Source: Acorus gramineus (taxonomy: Eukaryota; Streptophyta; Magnoliopsida; Acorales; Acoraceae). From it: a stretch of DNA of 64,000 bases. This document shows positions 23,382 to 35,924 of the stretch, piece by piece. The translations under genes were made by a program, and so were the position numbers. Where the stretch lies: the NCBI GenBank assembly GCA_030737835.1, contig JAUJYN010000015.1:2597685-2661684 (forward strand). Reading direction: 5' to 3'. The notes under the pieces were generated by a model. It worked only from the letters and a program-made list of their open reading frames with translations. It searched no databases and was not told the DNA's origin. Position 1 is the stretch's first letter. Every line of letters starts with the position of its first letter.

Positions 23382-23479
23382 CTGGTCCTGTCAGAGCCAA
23401 TTGTTTTTCTTAGAGATGAGTCCTAGGATTTCTATATGAGTATTCTGATCCTAGTGTCTGGTTTTCTTAGGTTGCTGAT

Positions 23480-26400
23480 ATGCCTCCTCGCAGAGGAATG
23501 CGTGGGCGTGGTCCCTCTCGGCCTTTGGAGGTTCCCGGACCTACCAGAGGCGAGGATGCTACTGGAGAGTCCTCGGCTATGGGGCCAGGACTGGCGCAGG
23601 AGCCTCCTGCATGGGAGCGTGCTTACGCTCGTATCGCAGATCTGGTGGAGACTCAGACTAGGGCACTGGAGGCCCAGACTAGGGCGTTAGCTGAGCAGGC
23701 ACGAGAGATCCAGGAGCTGCGGGCGGCCTGCGAGGCAGTTCCACAGGTCCCCTTGGTGGCAGATCCACCGGTGGTGCCCGACGTACCCCCTGTCCCCGTG
23801 GTGATTCCAGTGGTGGGAGTTTAGGATCCCCTGGAGAGGGAGGTGGAGCTAGAGGCTGCAGCACGAGTGCATCAGAGCGGCCTCACTACCTCTCTGAAGC
23901 TCCACCCTCCAGAGTTCCATGGCCAGACGGCGGACCCTTGCCCCTAAGCGTTGGTTGATGGAGGTGGACAAGATCTTCTCGACCATGCACTGCACCGACC
24001 GCCAGCGTGTCTCCCTGGCCACCTTCATGTTGAAGGGTAGCGCCGCCGACTGGTGGGCTACCCGATCGGTGGACATCCCCGAGGGAGTGGAGCGACTTCT
24101 ATGGGCGGGGTTTCGGAGGTACTTCCTGGAGGAGTACTTCCCGTTTTCGACACGCCAGATCGTGATGCGAGAGTTCGAGCAGCTGACGCAGGGCTCCATG
24201 TCAGTCGCTGACTACTCCACACGCTTCACGAGGCTTTCCAGGTTCGCCCCCGCCTTGGTGATGGATGAGGAGACGCGGTGCCGTCGTTTTGAGATGGGTC
24301 TCATTAGCACCATCCGGGTGCATGTCACCTCTCAGGCATTCACGAGGTACTCAGACTTGGTGTCTCGGGCGAAGACAGTCGAGCAAGACCTTGGGGTCCC
24401 TTTGGGGGGTTCCAACCTCTTCTGCAGACCAGAGACCCCCCCAGGAGCCAAGACCAGGTACATCGCAAGAAGAAGCGGCCCCGCTTTGATCAGTCAGCGG
24501 CCGCCGCTACTCCAGTCGATGTGGTGCCAGCGCGAGGTCCAGCACCCATTGCGGCAGTACCAGTCCAGGCCAGGCAACCGGAGAAGCGGCGCTGTTTCCA
24601 TTGTCGGCGTCGGGCATATTTCATATGATTGCCCTGATGCTGGCCGACCCCGTGTGCTGCCTCCGCAGCAGCAGCAACTACAGCAGCAGCCACGCCAGCA
24701 GCAGCAGCCTCAGCGTCAGCAGCAGCCACAGGGTGGCCGAGTTGACCAGAGGAGGCAGCCAGTGCAGCCTGTGAGGCGTGCCCCTGCTCCTCAGCCGCAG
24801 TTTGTTCAGGGCCGAGTTGCAGCGCTTTCAGCCGAGGAGGCACAGGCTTCGGGTAGCGTGGTCCGAGGTATTGTTTTGATCTCCCAGCTCCCTGCATATG
24901 TGTTATTTGATTCCGGAGCCACGCACTCGTTCGTGTCTCCTGTTTTTGCGAGACGGATGGGCGTGGCGTCCGCCCCTCTTGATGTTATGCTGGATATATC
25001 ATTGCCCATTGGAGACCGTATTCTCCTCCGTTCTGCGTACCGAGGGCGTACCGTGGCGATTGCGGAGCATGAGTTTCCAGTGGAGTTGGTAGAGCTCGCC
25101 ATGACGGACTTCGATGCCATCCTGGGAATGGATTGGCTCTCAGCTAGTCACGCCAGCATCGACTGTTTCGCGAAGTCGGTGTCTTTCCACCTTCCGGGTC
25201 AGAGATCTTTCCAGTTCGTGGGCGATCGTGACATAGCCCCTTTGGGGTTCGTGTCATCTATCCAGGCGTGGAGACTCCTTCAGGGAGGATGTGAGGGCTT
25301 TCTAGCGTATATTGCTGAGGAGGATGCACCACTGCGGGCAGATATCAGTCAGTTTCCGATCGTGGCGGAATATCCAGAGGTTTTCCCCGATGATCTTCCG
25401 GGATTACCGCCGGATCGCGCGATCGAGTTTGAGATTAATCTAATTCCGGGGACCGAGCCGATTTTGAGAGCTCCGTACCGGATGGCCCCAGCAGAGCTGA
25501 AGGTGCTCAAGGAGCAGTTGGAGGAGTTGCTCGAGAAGGGCTTCGCACGTCCGAGTGTTTCTCTGTGGGGAGCCCCTGTTTTGTTCGTGCGGAAGAAGGA
25601 CGGTTCGCTGCGTCTTTGTATTGACTACAGGCAGCTGAACAAGCGGACCGTGAAGAACAAGTACCCCTTGCCACGGATTGACGATCTATTTGACCAGCTC
25701 CAGGGAGCGCGTGTCTTTTCTAAGATCGATCTCCGTTCGGGCTACTATCAGCTGAAGATCCGGGAGTCAGATATTTCGAAGACGGCCTTTCGTACCCGTT
25801 ATGGGCACTACGAGTTCCGAGTACTGCCGTTTGGGTTGACGAATGCGCCGGCAGCCTTCATGGATCTGATGAACCAGGTGTTTCGGCCCTTCCTCGACTC
25901 CTTCGTAGTAGTCTTCATCGATGATATTCTGGTGTACTCGAGGAGTCTTGAGGAGCACGCTCACCATCTCCACACTGTCTTGGAGACTTTGGCCCGACAT
26001 CAGTTGTTCGCCAAGTTCAGTAAGTGCGAGTTTTGGTTGGAGCGTATGGCCTTTCTGGGCCACGTGATTTCCGGCGAGGGTATATCTGTGGACCCGGACA
26101 AGACGCTCGCCGTGTCGAATTGGCGTCGACCGTCGAACCCCACAGAGATTTGGAGCTTCCTGGGTTTAGCGGGTTATTATCGGAGGTTTGTCGAGGGTTT
26201 CTCGAAGATAGTTGTTCCTCTGACCCGCCTCACTCGGAAGGATGTCCGGTTCGAGTGGTCCCCAGCTTGCGAGGAGAGCTTCCTGGAGTTGAAGCGAAGG
26301 CTCACCTCAGCGCCAGTTCTTACCATTCCATCTGGGAGTGGTGGATTCGCAGTCTACTCCGATGCATCACGGCTGGGTGTGGGTTGCGTCCTGATGCAGT

Positions 26401-28247
26401 ACGGTAAGGTTGTGGCTTACGCGTCGCGTCAGTTGAAGCCCCATGAGCAGAATTACCCCACCCATGACTTAGAGTTAGCAGCGATCATCTTTGCGCTGAA
26501 GATGTGGAGGCACTACCTCTATGGCGAGGAGTTCGAGCTCTTCACTGATCACAAGAGCTTGACTTACTTGCAGTCCCAACCGGAGCTCAACATGCGTCAG
26601 AGACGTTGGGTCGAGTTCCTGAAGGACTATGATTGTGACATCGCTTACCATCCGGGTAAGGCGAATGTCGTGGCCGATGCTCTCAGCAGGCAGCCCTTGG
26701 GCATGGCCGCCCACTTGGCTGTACGTCGTTGGAGGCTTCTGGAGGAGGCCGCTTGCTGGATCAGCGTTCGAGAGACTCCTGCGGGTGGCTTTTTGGCCAG
26801 GCTAGTGGTGCAGCCCGTTCTTCTCGATGAGATCCGCATGGCTCAGGGGCAGGATCCTCACTTTCTAGTCCTCTCTGAAGGCGTCGCCCGGGGCAAGCGT
26901 CCGGACTACCAGATTCGCGAGGACGGGATCCTGCGATTCAGAGGTCGAGTATGCATTCCTGACGACGCAGAGCTGAAGCAGAAGATCTTGGACGAGGCCC
27001 ATCGTTCGAGGTACACAGTGCATCCTGGTGGCACGAAGATGTACAGGGGCCTTCGTCGTGGCTACTGGTGGCGCGGGATGAAGACGGATATTGGCCGTTT
27101 CGTTGCCCGTTGCTTGGTATGCCAGGTGAAGTCGGAACATCAGCGCCCTGCGGGGAAGCTGCAGTCCATTGAGATTCCTCAGTGGAAGTGGGAGCAGATC
27201 ACCATGGACTTCGTTTCGGGCTTGTCGAGGTCACGTTCGGGTCGCGATGCCATCTGGGTAATCGTCGACCGACTGACTAAGTCCGCTCATTTCCTCCCCA
27301 TCCGACTCACCGATTCTCTGGACACCCTGGCGCAGTTGTTTGTCTCCGAGATTGTTCGTCTCCATGGCACTCCCGTCAGCATCATTTCTGATAGAGACGC
27401 GAGATTTACTTCGAGGTTCTGGCGTAGCCTCCAGCACGCCCTTGGTACGAACCTCCACTTCAGTACAGCGTTTCATCCGCAGACGGACGGCCAGTCGGAG
27501 AGGACGATTCAGACCCTGGAGGACATGCTGCGGGCTTGCGTTCTCGACTTTGGGGGCAGTTGGGAGAGGCATCTTCCATTGGTGGAGTTTGCCTACAACA
27601 ACAGCTACCACTCGAGTATCCGGATGGCTCCATATGAAGCGCTCTATGGCCGCAGCTGCAGGTCCCCCTTGTGTTGGGACGAGGTCGGAGAGCGCCAGTT
27701 GGAGGGACCAGAGATCATCCACCAGACCTCAGAGATGGTCAAGATGATTCACGAGCGTATCCGAGTCGCTCAGAGCCGTCAGAAGAGCTACGCCGATCGT
27801 CATCGCCGTGAGCTCGCCTTCGAGGTTGGTGACCATGTCTTTCTGAAGGTGTCCCCGATGAAGGGCATCTTCCGTTTCGGTGTGCGGGGCAAGCTGAGTC
27901 TGCGTTTCATTGGGCCGTTTCTCATCCTCGAGCGGGTTGGAGAGGTGGCCTATCGCATAGCCCTGCCCCCACAGTTGGCTCAGGCCCATGACGTCTTCCA
28001 TGTCTCGCAGCTGAGGCGTTACGTCCACGATCCTGCTCACGTCATTCCGTTCGAGCCGCTCGTCTTCGAGCCGGACTTGTCATTTGTGGAGCAGCCGATC
28101 GAGATCCTGGACCGACGCGAGAAGAGGCTCCGCACCAAGACCGTCCAGCTGGTCAAGGTGCGATGGCAGCACCGTTCTGGTGTCGAGGCAACTTGGGAGA
28201 TCGAGGACGCCATGCGTGACGCATATCCGCATCTTTTCCCTTCCTAG
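23480..28247 (+). CDS. TE-B gag-pol polyprotein region (near-whole, about one break)
   Basis: The region encodes the Ty3/gypsy structural and replication polyprotein. Gag starts [13 protein letters not shown] and continues through a LKLHPPEF core and a zinc-knuckle area to a glutamine-rich linker. In the long frame ending at 28247 (counted from its first Met at 23919), the protease DSGATHSF is at residue ~331, [22 protein letters not shown] at ~570, catalytic FIDD at ~666, RNase H at ~809-935 with TDHKSL at ~875, the integrase zinc finger at ~1025-1075, the DDE core (MDFVSG ~1095, SDRDARF ~1157, PQTDGQSER ~1187), and a chromodomain-like end at ~1390-1440. Chromodomains of this group are known to bind histone marks and guide insertion. 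The single long pol frame indicates a relatively recent copy. Confidence 0.93.
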
Positions 28248-28268
28248 ATGTTTTTGTATTAATTTCCT

Positions 28269-28281
28269 AAGGGGGGAAGAA
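28269..28281 (+). other. TE-B polypurine tract
   Basis: An AAGGGGGGAAGAA-type purine run lies immediately before the 3' LTR start. This is the usual primer for plus-strand DNA synthesis in LTR elements, and comparable runs precede the 3' LTRs of TE-C and TE-D. Confidence 0.8.
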
Positions 28282-28686
28282 TGTTATATATGTGTCACTT
28301 TTAGCCTTCCGGGCACCTTTGGGACATTTCTGGCAGTTTTTCAACTTTTTCTTTTTTCGATCGGAACCACTAAAATTTTGGACTTTTAGCTATCATCATG
28401 AGCTTGAGAACTCCGATTGAAAATCTAACTGCACATTATGTGTCCTGGTGCCATTTCAAACCACTCACAAAAATTTCATCGAATTCCGGTAACGTTTCAG
28501 AATTTGGCAGTTCTGAATCGTATCCGGGTTTTGACCAACCGAAAAGTCATGGGGGGCTTGACCAAGTCAAAGAAGACTTTGAGAAGTCAAGTTTGACCAT
28601 TGACTTAGTCAAATGATTTTGTTTGTTTGTGTGGTTGAGTTGACCCAAGGTAAAAGTTCACCCAAAACCCTAAATTGCCCTTAAGT

Positions 28687-28717
<31 letters not shown>

Positions 28718-29341
28718 GCCTTTAAGTGGGTGTCCACCCCTTCTTCTTCTCTTCCCTTCTTCATCTCTCTCTCTCTCACACACAAATCCACATCTCCTCT
28801 TCTTATTTTTCCACCATTAGAGCTAGTAGGAGAAGAAAAACAAGAAAAGCCATAGAAGGGAAAAAGGAAGGTGAGGGTTGGATCTATCTTCCTATGGTCT
28901 TGTTTTTGCTTTCCCCTTTGTTTACCTCCCTCTCATGGTCCCCCTTCTCCCCTGTTTTCAGCCTTTGTTAGGGCTGAGGGTGGTCTTGGTGGTGGCGATT
29001 TGGTGCGCGAAGGGCACCCGAGTTCCTCCCTTTGTTCTTCCTCTCTTGGGTGAGTCCTTCTCCTCCCTATTCTTGTTTAGATGCTTGTTTAGGGTGTGAA
29101 ATTGGGTATGCATGCTATGCATGGGTGTTAGGGGGTGTGGGAGGGCTGAGGAGGGGGTGGAAGGGGCTCGGGCGCGCGTGCGGGGTCATCCGCGCGCGTG
29201 CGCGCGAGTCTGCGCGCGCAGGCAGGCGCTGGCGCGCGCGTACGCGCAGACGCGCGGGCGTGCGCTCGGAGTGCTGCTCGGGGGCGCAGTGCGCGCGGTG
29301 CGCGCGGGGGTGCGCGCGGAGTGGTGCACGGGGGCTGGCAG
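28282..29341 (+). repeat. TE-B 3' LTR, part 1
   Basis: Starts TGTTATATATG at 28282 and carries a GT microsatellite at 28685-28718 and the start of the CpG-rich zone (from about 29160). It is interrupted by TE-C; the last five bases are GGCAG (29337-29341), compared with CGCAG at 39339-39343. Confidence 0.9.
28685..28718. repeat. GT microsatellite in the TE-B 3' LTR
   Basis: A GTGTGTGAG stretch followed by pure GT repeats, at the same place as in the 5' LTR. It is shorter than the 5' copy. Confidence 0.9.
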
Positions 29342-32300
29342 TGTTATATATGTGTCACTTTTAACCTGTTGGTAACCGTTAGAGCGTTCTGGCAGTTTTC
29401 GGTTTTTACCGATTTTTCGATCGGAACCGCGTATTTTCAGACTGTTAGCTATTGTCTGAGCTAGAGGACTCCGATTGAAAATCTAACTGCATATTTGGTG
29501 TCCTGGCGCCATTCCTGACCTCTCACGAAAATTTCGTTGAATTCCGGCATCGTTTGCAAAAATTTCCCAGTTCCGGGGCGTATCCGGGTTTTTAAGTCGC
29601 GCTCTACTTAAAAGAAATCGAAAATACGCCCAACACTATTCATCATCTTCCCGACTAGCCTCTCTCTCTCCCCTCCTCCGTTTTTCTTCCGTTTGAGCCC
29701 CCTCCACCCCTCAAAATCGAAAACTTAAAACACGAGAAGTGTAGATCGGGTCCCGATCTACACTCCGGTGTTTTCAAATCCCTTTTCCGACAAGTATAGC
29801 CACTCCGACCTCCTCTCTTTCTGCTCGGATCGGGGCTGTTTCGGAGGCCGAGCGAGATCCGGTCGGTGGAAGCCCTTGGGGAAAGGTTTCGGCGCGCGGA
29901 GAGCGTCCGGACTTCCCCTCCTCCCCTCGGTAAGCCTCCTTTCCCTCTTTTTCTTGCATAGATGAATGCTAGGGAGGTGGGTTTGGTGTTTGGGGGTGGT
30001 CGGCGGCTGTGGGGGTCGTCGGAGGGTGGTCGGAGGTGGTTGGAAGGTGGTCGGTGGTCAAGGGAGGGGTGGTGGTGGCGCTCGGGCTGCGGCAGGTCAT
30101 CCGGGCCAAGCAGCAGCAGCAGCAGCAGCCAGGCGGCGCCAGGTCGGGTGCGCGCGGGCAGGCGCGCGTGCGTGCGCGGGCGCGCGTACGCGCGGCGTGC
30201 GCGCGAGGGCGCGCGGGCCTGGTGCAGGGTGCTGGTCGGCCTGGGCGAGCAGGGGCCAGTGCTGGGCGGGCAGAGGCTGGTCTGGGCGCTGGTCTGGGCG
30301 CTGGCGGAGGTGCTGGCGGAGGTGCGCGCGGTGCTGGGCGGACTGGTGCGCGTGAAGGCAGCGGAGGGCGTGCGCGAGGTGGTGGCTGAGGTGCCGGGGC
30401 GCGCGCGGAGGAGGCACGGGCGCGAGGCGGCGTGCGCGGGCGCAATGTGGTGCGCGCGCGGAGGGCGCGGCGAGTCCGTGGTGGTGCGCGGAGGGCGCGG
30501 TGAGGCCGCGAGGTGCGCGCGAGCGCGGCGAGGTGCGGCGAGGTGCGTGCGAGGTGCGCGCGAGGTGCGGTAAGGCGTGCGAGGTGCGTGCGAGGTGCGC
30601 GCGAGGTGTGCGAGGTGCGTGCGAGGTGCGCGCGAGGTGCGGCAGGTGGCGGAGGTGCGCGCGGGGTGCGCGCGAGGCGGGGCACTGCGTGCGGGGGCGC
30701 GCGGGGTGCTCGCGGACCGGCGCGAGGCGTGCGGGGCCCGCGGTGGCGCGTCCGGGCGGTGGCCGACCGTGCGGGTGGTTGCCGGGGGCCGTGCGGGTGG
30801 TTGCCGAGGCCGCGGGTAGTTGTTGGGGAAGTGTTGGATGTTTGGTTGTGTGTGTTATGTATTTAATGATAATTGTGGATTAATACTTACCAAATAATAT
30901 CTGTCTTGCAGATCTCGACAGACGGTCGCGCGTCGACCCAGATACTGGTGAGTGGGACAATCCAACCCAGTCGAGAGGTGTTATACGCACTTGGGCGTAT
31001 ACCGACCTCTCCTGGGGCGTCTTGGATGAATATTAACCTGCAATAATATGTATCCATGATTGTATAATTTATGTGTAGAATGCATGCTTCCCTAGTCTTT
31101 GCATGTTAGGGACTTGCCCCTTAGGATATGCATATGAGCCTTGCAGCATGTCCCCTGTTTACATGCTAGGAAACCCGGCCTATGCATGTGTCCTACTAGT
31201 TTTATTTATTAAATTAAATACTAGTATCTGTTGAATTGCATGTTATAGTGATTATTTTAGGGGAGGGGCCTTGCGAGGACAGCGGTGAGACCCGGGTTAG
31301 GGTACACCGTGTTCCTTGTTTGGTTGTCGGAGCGTCCTATAACGGGAACTCACGCTGCCCTCCCGAGTTGCTTTCCCCCAAGAATATTTCACTATGATAT
31401 AACCTTATGCATGTTCCCCGCATCGTAGTTATGCGCCCTGGTGGGTTCTGAGGAATTCAGAACGTTAGAGTTGTATGTTTGGTATGATTATTAGCATGAG
31501 TAGTGAATATTATAGGGGAGGGACCTTGCGAGGACAGCGGTGAGACCCGTGTTAGGGTACTCCGTGTTCCTTGTTTGGTTGTCGGGGTACCCTGTATCGG
31601 GAACTCACGCCGCCCTCCCGAGTTTCTTTCCCCCAGTGGTATTCCAACACTGCTTTTGATTGTACTGTTTCCCCGCATCTTGGATATGCGCCCTGGAGGA
31701 ACTCTGAAGAGTTCATGACATTTGAGTTGGAGAGATGCGTTGTCGGCGGATCCGAGTGGATCATATGCGATGGATAGGCTGTTCTGTTGCCCTGCGTTGG
31801 ATCCTTTAGAGACTACCTCGGCGTTAGACAGGTTGTCCCGTGCAGGGGCTCCCACTAGTAGGCGCCTCCTGGTTTGATGAAGGACTGTGCTGAACATGGG
31901 AGTGGCCAAACAACCGCGGAGTGAGGAGAGACTATCGGTGGACCAAGGGTGACCAACAGCCTAGTCAGTCCCAAAATCCTATGTCACCCGTGGTAGGGTG
32001 AGGGTGAGGGTGTAGTGGGTTGTCGATGAGCGACCCACTGGTTTTGTTTATGAATGTTTATCAGTCCCAAAATCCTATGTCACCTTTGGAAAGGTGAGGG
32101 TGAGGGTGTAGTGGGTAGGCGATAAGCGACCCGCTGGTCTTGTTTATTGATGATAGTTAGTCCCAAAATCCTGAGTCCCCTGTTGAGGGGTAAGGGTGAG
32201 GGTATGATCTGGATTGGATAAATGGTTATGTTGTTCCTGCCCCTTTGAGGCGGGATGAATGGCTGGATTAATATGTTGTGGTCAATATTGTCTGTGATGC

Positions 32301-32764
32301 ATGGGTTGTGCCATTCACTGAGCGTGTGGCTCACCCCTCGCATATGTTTTTCCCCAGTTGCCACTGAGCTGGAGCTGGAGCCGGAGCAGCAGTTGGAGCT
32401 TTCCGAGGGATTTCTTCAGTAGCGGAGCAGCGCTACGTCCGCGAGTACCAGAGGCTATCAGCATCCCTTTCCTTGGCTGTATGTATTGTATTTTCGTGCT
32501 GAGCACGTTTGTATATGTTCAGTTATATATTTGTGTATATTGGCTCTCACAGGACGTATGATTGTGTATCGAGTCTGTAGAATGTTTATTCACAGATTCA
32601 GTCTTTTGCTTCCGCATTAGGTGTATATATCATGTCAGCTTCTTGTCGTTGTGTGTCATTCTGTTTATTGTGTATGATATATATTGTTGACCTCCTGTGT
32701 AGGTTTCTGATATGATATGTATACATTTGCCGCGTTCCGGGGTTGGCCGCCCTGGGGCGTGACA
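29342..32764 (+). repeat. TE-C 5' LTR (3.4 kb)
   Basis: Termini TGTTATATATG and GGGCGTGACA. It contains a short CAG run (30114-30130), a very long CpG-rich zone (about 30060-30830), the conserved island (30912-30947), two copies of the 120-bp module (31261-31380 and 31515-31635), three GGGTGAGGGTGAGGGTG blocks (about 31995, 32095, 32190) and a hairpin (32573-32597). Confidence 0.92.
30495..30690 (+). repeat. GC-rich minisatellite in the TE-C 5' LTR
   Basis: Irregular tandem copies of a GAGGTGCGTGC / GAGGTGCGCGC unit, each about 10-11 bp, almost pure G and C. The same array is at 37075-37275 in the 3' LTR. Overlapping open frames exist on both strands only because stop codons are rare in such DNA. 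Confidence 0.85.
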
Positions 32765-32769
32765 AAAGT

Positions 32770-32781
32770 TGGTATCAGAGC
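32770..32781 (+). other. TE-C primer binding site (tRNA-iMet)
   Basis: TGGTATCAGAGC five bases after the 5' LTR end, identical to the TE-A, TE-B and TE-D sites. Confidence 0.9.
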
Positions 32782-32883
32782 CTGGTCCTGTCAGAGCCAA
32801 TAGTCTTCCTTTCGTAGAAGTGAGTCCTAGGATTTCGAGATGAGTATTCTGATCCTAGTGTCTGGTTTTCTTAGGGTGCTGAT

Positions 32884-34230
32884 ATGCCTCCTCGCAGAGG
32901 ACGGCGCGGACGAGGTCCCTCTCGGTCTTTGGAGGTTTCCGGACCTACCAGAGACGAGGATGCTACCGGAGAGCCCTTGACGCAGGAGCCACCTGCTTGG
33001 GAGCGTGCTTTCGCTCGGTTGGCTGATTTGGTGGAGACACAGACGAGGATGATGGCAGAGCAGGCTAGAGAGATTCAGGAGCTGAGGGCGACCCGCGAGG
33101 CAGTTCCGCAGGTCCCCTTGGTGGCAGATCCGCCTGTGGTACCTGATGTACCCCCAGTTCCTGTGGCAGTTCCGGCAGTTGGAGTTGAGGATCCCCTGGA
33201 AAGGGAGGAGGAGCTAGAGGCGGCAGCGCGGGTGCAGCAGAGCGGCCTCGCAGCCTTTCTAAAGCTCCATCCTCCCGAGTTTCATGGGCAGTCGGCAGAT
33301 CCTCTTGCGCCAGAGCGTTGGTTGAGGGAGGTGGATGTGATCTTCGCGGCTATGCTTTGCACCGATCGCCAGCGAGTCGCCTTGGCCACCTTCATGCTGA
33401 AGGGTGACGCCGCCGAGTGGTGGGCTACCCGAGTGGTGGACATTCCAGAGGGAGTGGAGCAGCTTTCTTGGGCGGGATTCCGGAGGTTTCTGGATGAGTA
33501 TTTCCGTTCTCGACGCGACAGCTAGTGGAGCGGGAGTTCGAGCAGCTGACTCAGGGCACCATGTCCGTCGCTGACTACTCTACGCGCTTCACGAGTCTGT
33601 CCAGATTTGCTCCAGCCTTGGTGACGGATGAGGTCACGAGGTGCCGGCGATTCGAGCTGGGTCTCAGCAGCGCTATCCGGGTGCATGTCACTGCCCACGC
33701 TTTCACGAGGTACTCCGACGTAGTGTCTCGGGCGAAGACCGTCGAGAGAGACCTCGGGATTCAAGTGCGGGCTCCGACCCCTTCTTCAGATCAGGGTCCT
33801 TCCGGGAGTCGGGACCAGGGGCAGCGCAAGAGGAAGAGGCCCCGCTTCGAGCAGTCAGCGGCTGCCTCTCCTCCAGCAGATGCGGTGCCAGTATGGGATC
33901 CGGCGCCCATTGCAGCAGTGCCCATCCAGTCCTGGCAGCCGGAGAAGCGGCGCTGTTTTCATTGTCAGCGCATCGGGCATATCAGATACAATTGCCCAGA
34001 TGCTGGCCGACCCCGAGTGCCACCTCAGCAGCCGCCGTTCTTGCAGCAGCAGCTTCCGCGCCAGCAGCAGCAGCAGCAGCCTCAGCGCCAGCAGCAGCCA
34101 GTGCAGCCGGCGAGGCGTGCTCCTGTTCCTCAGCCGCGGTTGGTTCAAGGCAGAGTTGCAGCGCTTACGGCCGAGGAGGCGCAGCCTTCGGGTGTCATGG
34201 TTCGAGGTATCATCTTGTGTTCCCAGCTTT
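32884..34230 (+). pseudogene. TE-C gag region (broken)
   Basis: Starts MPPRRGRRGRGPSRSLEV, closely matching TE-B gag. It includes the LKLHPPEF core, the [16 protein letters not shown] segment, a classical CCHC zinc knuckle (CFHCQRIGHIRYNC) and a glutamine-rich linker encoded by CAG repeats (about 34025-34105). It has one or two breaks. Homology to the chromovirus polyprotein ends near 34230, before the protease active site. Confidence 0.85.
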
Positions 34231-35924
34231 CTAGTATAAGGATAGTTGTGTGTGTAATTGGTGGTTATTATGCAAGTGTGTGGGGTATCTGGATGAGTGA
34301 GTGTCAAGAGCGGTTGGTTGGGTTAAGGAAGCCGGGTTTTAGCTGTCCTGGCAGTGAGTTCCCATCAGTAGGTACCGCCGATGCAATCGGAGGGTACTGA
34401 ATTTGGGAGTATGCTAGGTAGGGGCTACCGGTAAGAGGTTATTGAATGGTGTCGCGAGCGTGGAATCGCTCTCCCCTTAGTTGGATCCGCGTAGTACAGC
34501 CCCGGCGTTAGACAGGCTCCCGGTCAGAGGACCAGGCGAGCTACGGAGCGGGGAGAGGCTACCGGTGGACCAGGGGTAGAGAGCAGTCTAAGTCTCTCCC
34601 AAAGTCCCAAAATGTCTCCTTTCGGGAGTGAGGGTGTGGATGAGGCGAAGACGGGTCGCTCGTGACCAAATGGTTTATTCGACCATTCCCGATGATGTTG
34701 GGTTCGGTCCTGTAATGGATGATGACGCGAGTATGGTGTCGTTCTCCCCTTCGTTGGACCCGAGTAGGGACTCCTCAGCGTTAGAGAGGCCTTCCTGACA
34801 GAGGGCTCCCCTCAGTAGGCACCTCCTGATTTGGTTTCGGACTGTGCTGAATTGTGGGAGCGGACCAGGCGGCCTACGGTGTGGAGGAGAGGCTACCGGT
34901 GGACCAGGGGTAGAGAACAGTCTAAGTCTCTCCCAAAGTCCCAATATGTCTCCTGATGGGAGTGAGGGTGTGGATGAGACAAAGACGCGTCGCCTCGTGA
35001 CTTGGTCGTGGTTCGACCGTTCCCATAGAGGTTGGGTCCGGTCTTGAGATGGATGCTGAAGGATATCGGTGGATGATTATCTAGATGTAGATGATCCGGT
35101 GAGATTGGTAATGTTCTTTAACAATGATGTCTTCTTCTAGTGTTCCTTTCTGGATTAAGGGGCTTTGTGAGGTCGGCGTTGAAACCCGGACTAGGATACT
35201 TCGTGTTCCTTGTTTGGTTGTCGGGGTATCCTATATCGGGATTTCATGCTGCTTTCCCGAGGTTCTTTTCCCAGGTAAGGGATGCCATGGAAACATCAGA
35301 TAGATGAGAGATCAAGTGCGAGTTTGGTTAGAGGTTAAGGCCTTTTGGGCTGAGTGGTTTCTGGGAAAGGATATCTGTGGACCCGGGTAAGACGCTTGCT
35401 ATGTCGAATTGGCGTAGACCGTCGAGCCCCGCATGGATTCGGAGCTTCCGGAGTTTGGCGTGTTATTGCAGGAAGTTTGACGAGGATTCTCGAAGATAGC
35501 TGTTCCTTTTACCCGCCTTACTCGGAGGGATATCCGGTTCGAGTGGTCCCCTTCTTGCGAGGAGAGCTTCCTGGAGTTTACTCGGAGGCTCACCTCAGCG
35601 CCAATTCTTACCTCTCCGTCTTGGAGTGGTGGGTTCGCAGTTGGGTAAAGGTGTGTCCGCGATCCTGCTCACGTCATCCCGTTCGAGCCGTTCGTCTCTG
35701 AGCCGGACAGTCATTCGTGGAGCAGTCGATTGTGATCATGGACCGCCGCGTGAGGAGGCTCTGCACCAAGACCGTCCAGTTGGTCGAGGTGCGATGGCAG
35801 CACCGTTCCGGTGTTAAGGACACTTGGGAGCTCATGGAGGCCAGGTTCGACGCGTATCCGCATCTTTCCCCTCCTAGATGTTTTTGGCGAATTTTGGGGA
35901 CAAAATTTCCTAAGGGGGGAATAA
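34231..35924 (+). other. TE-C reduced body: LTR-type modules and pol remnants
   Basis: No reading region is supported here. 34340-35100 resembles LTR tail modules (CCTGACAGAGGGCTCCC, GTTGGATCCG, GGTGGACCAGGGGTAGAG and GGGAGTGAGGGTG blocks, repeated twice). 35152-35274 is the 120-bp module. 35330-35880 contains short pieces related to the RT/RNase H border and to the chromodomain end of TE-B. The purine tract TAAGGGGGGAATAA leads into the 3' LTR. Confidence 0.75.

Noticed and set aside
29962-30883. Long Arg/Gly/Ala-rich open frames (up to about 240 residues) in the TE-C LTR, repeated at 36357-37459
   Set aside because: The repeat at the second site is only because the two LTRs are copies of each other. 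Composition explains the frames and no domain is recognisable.
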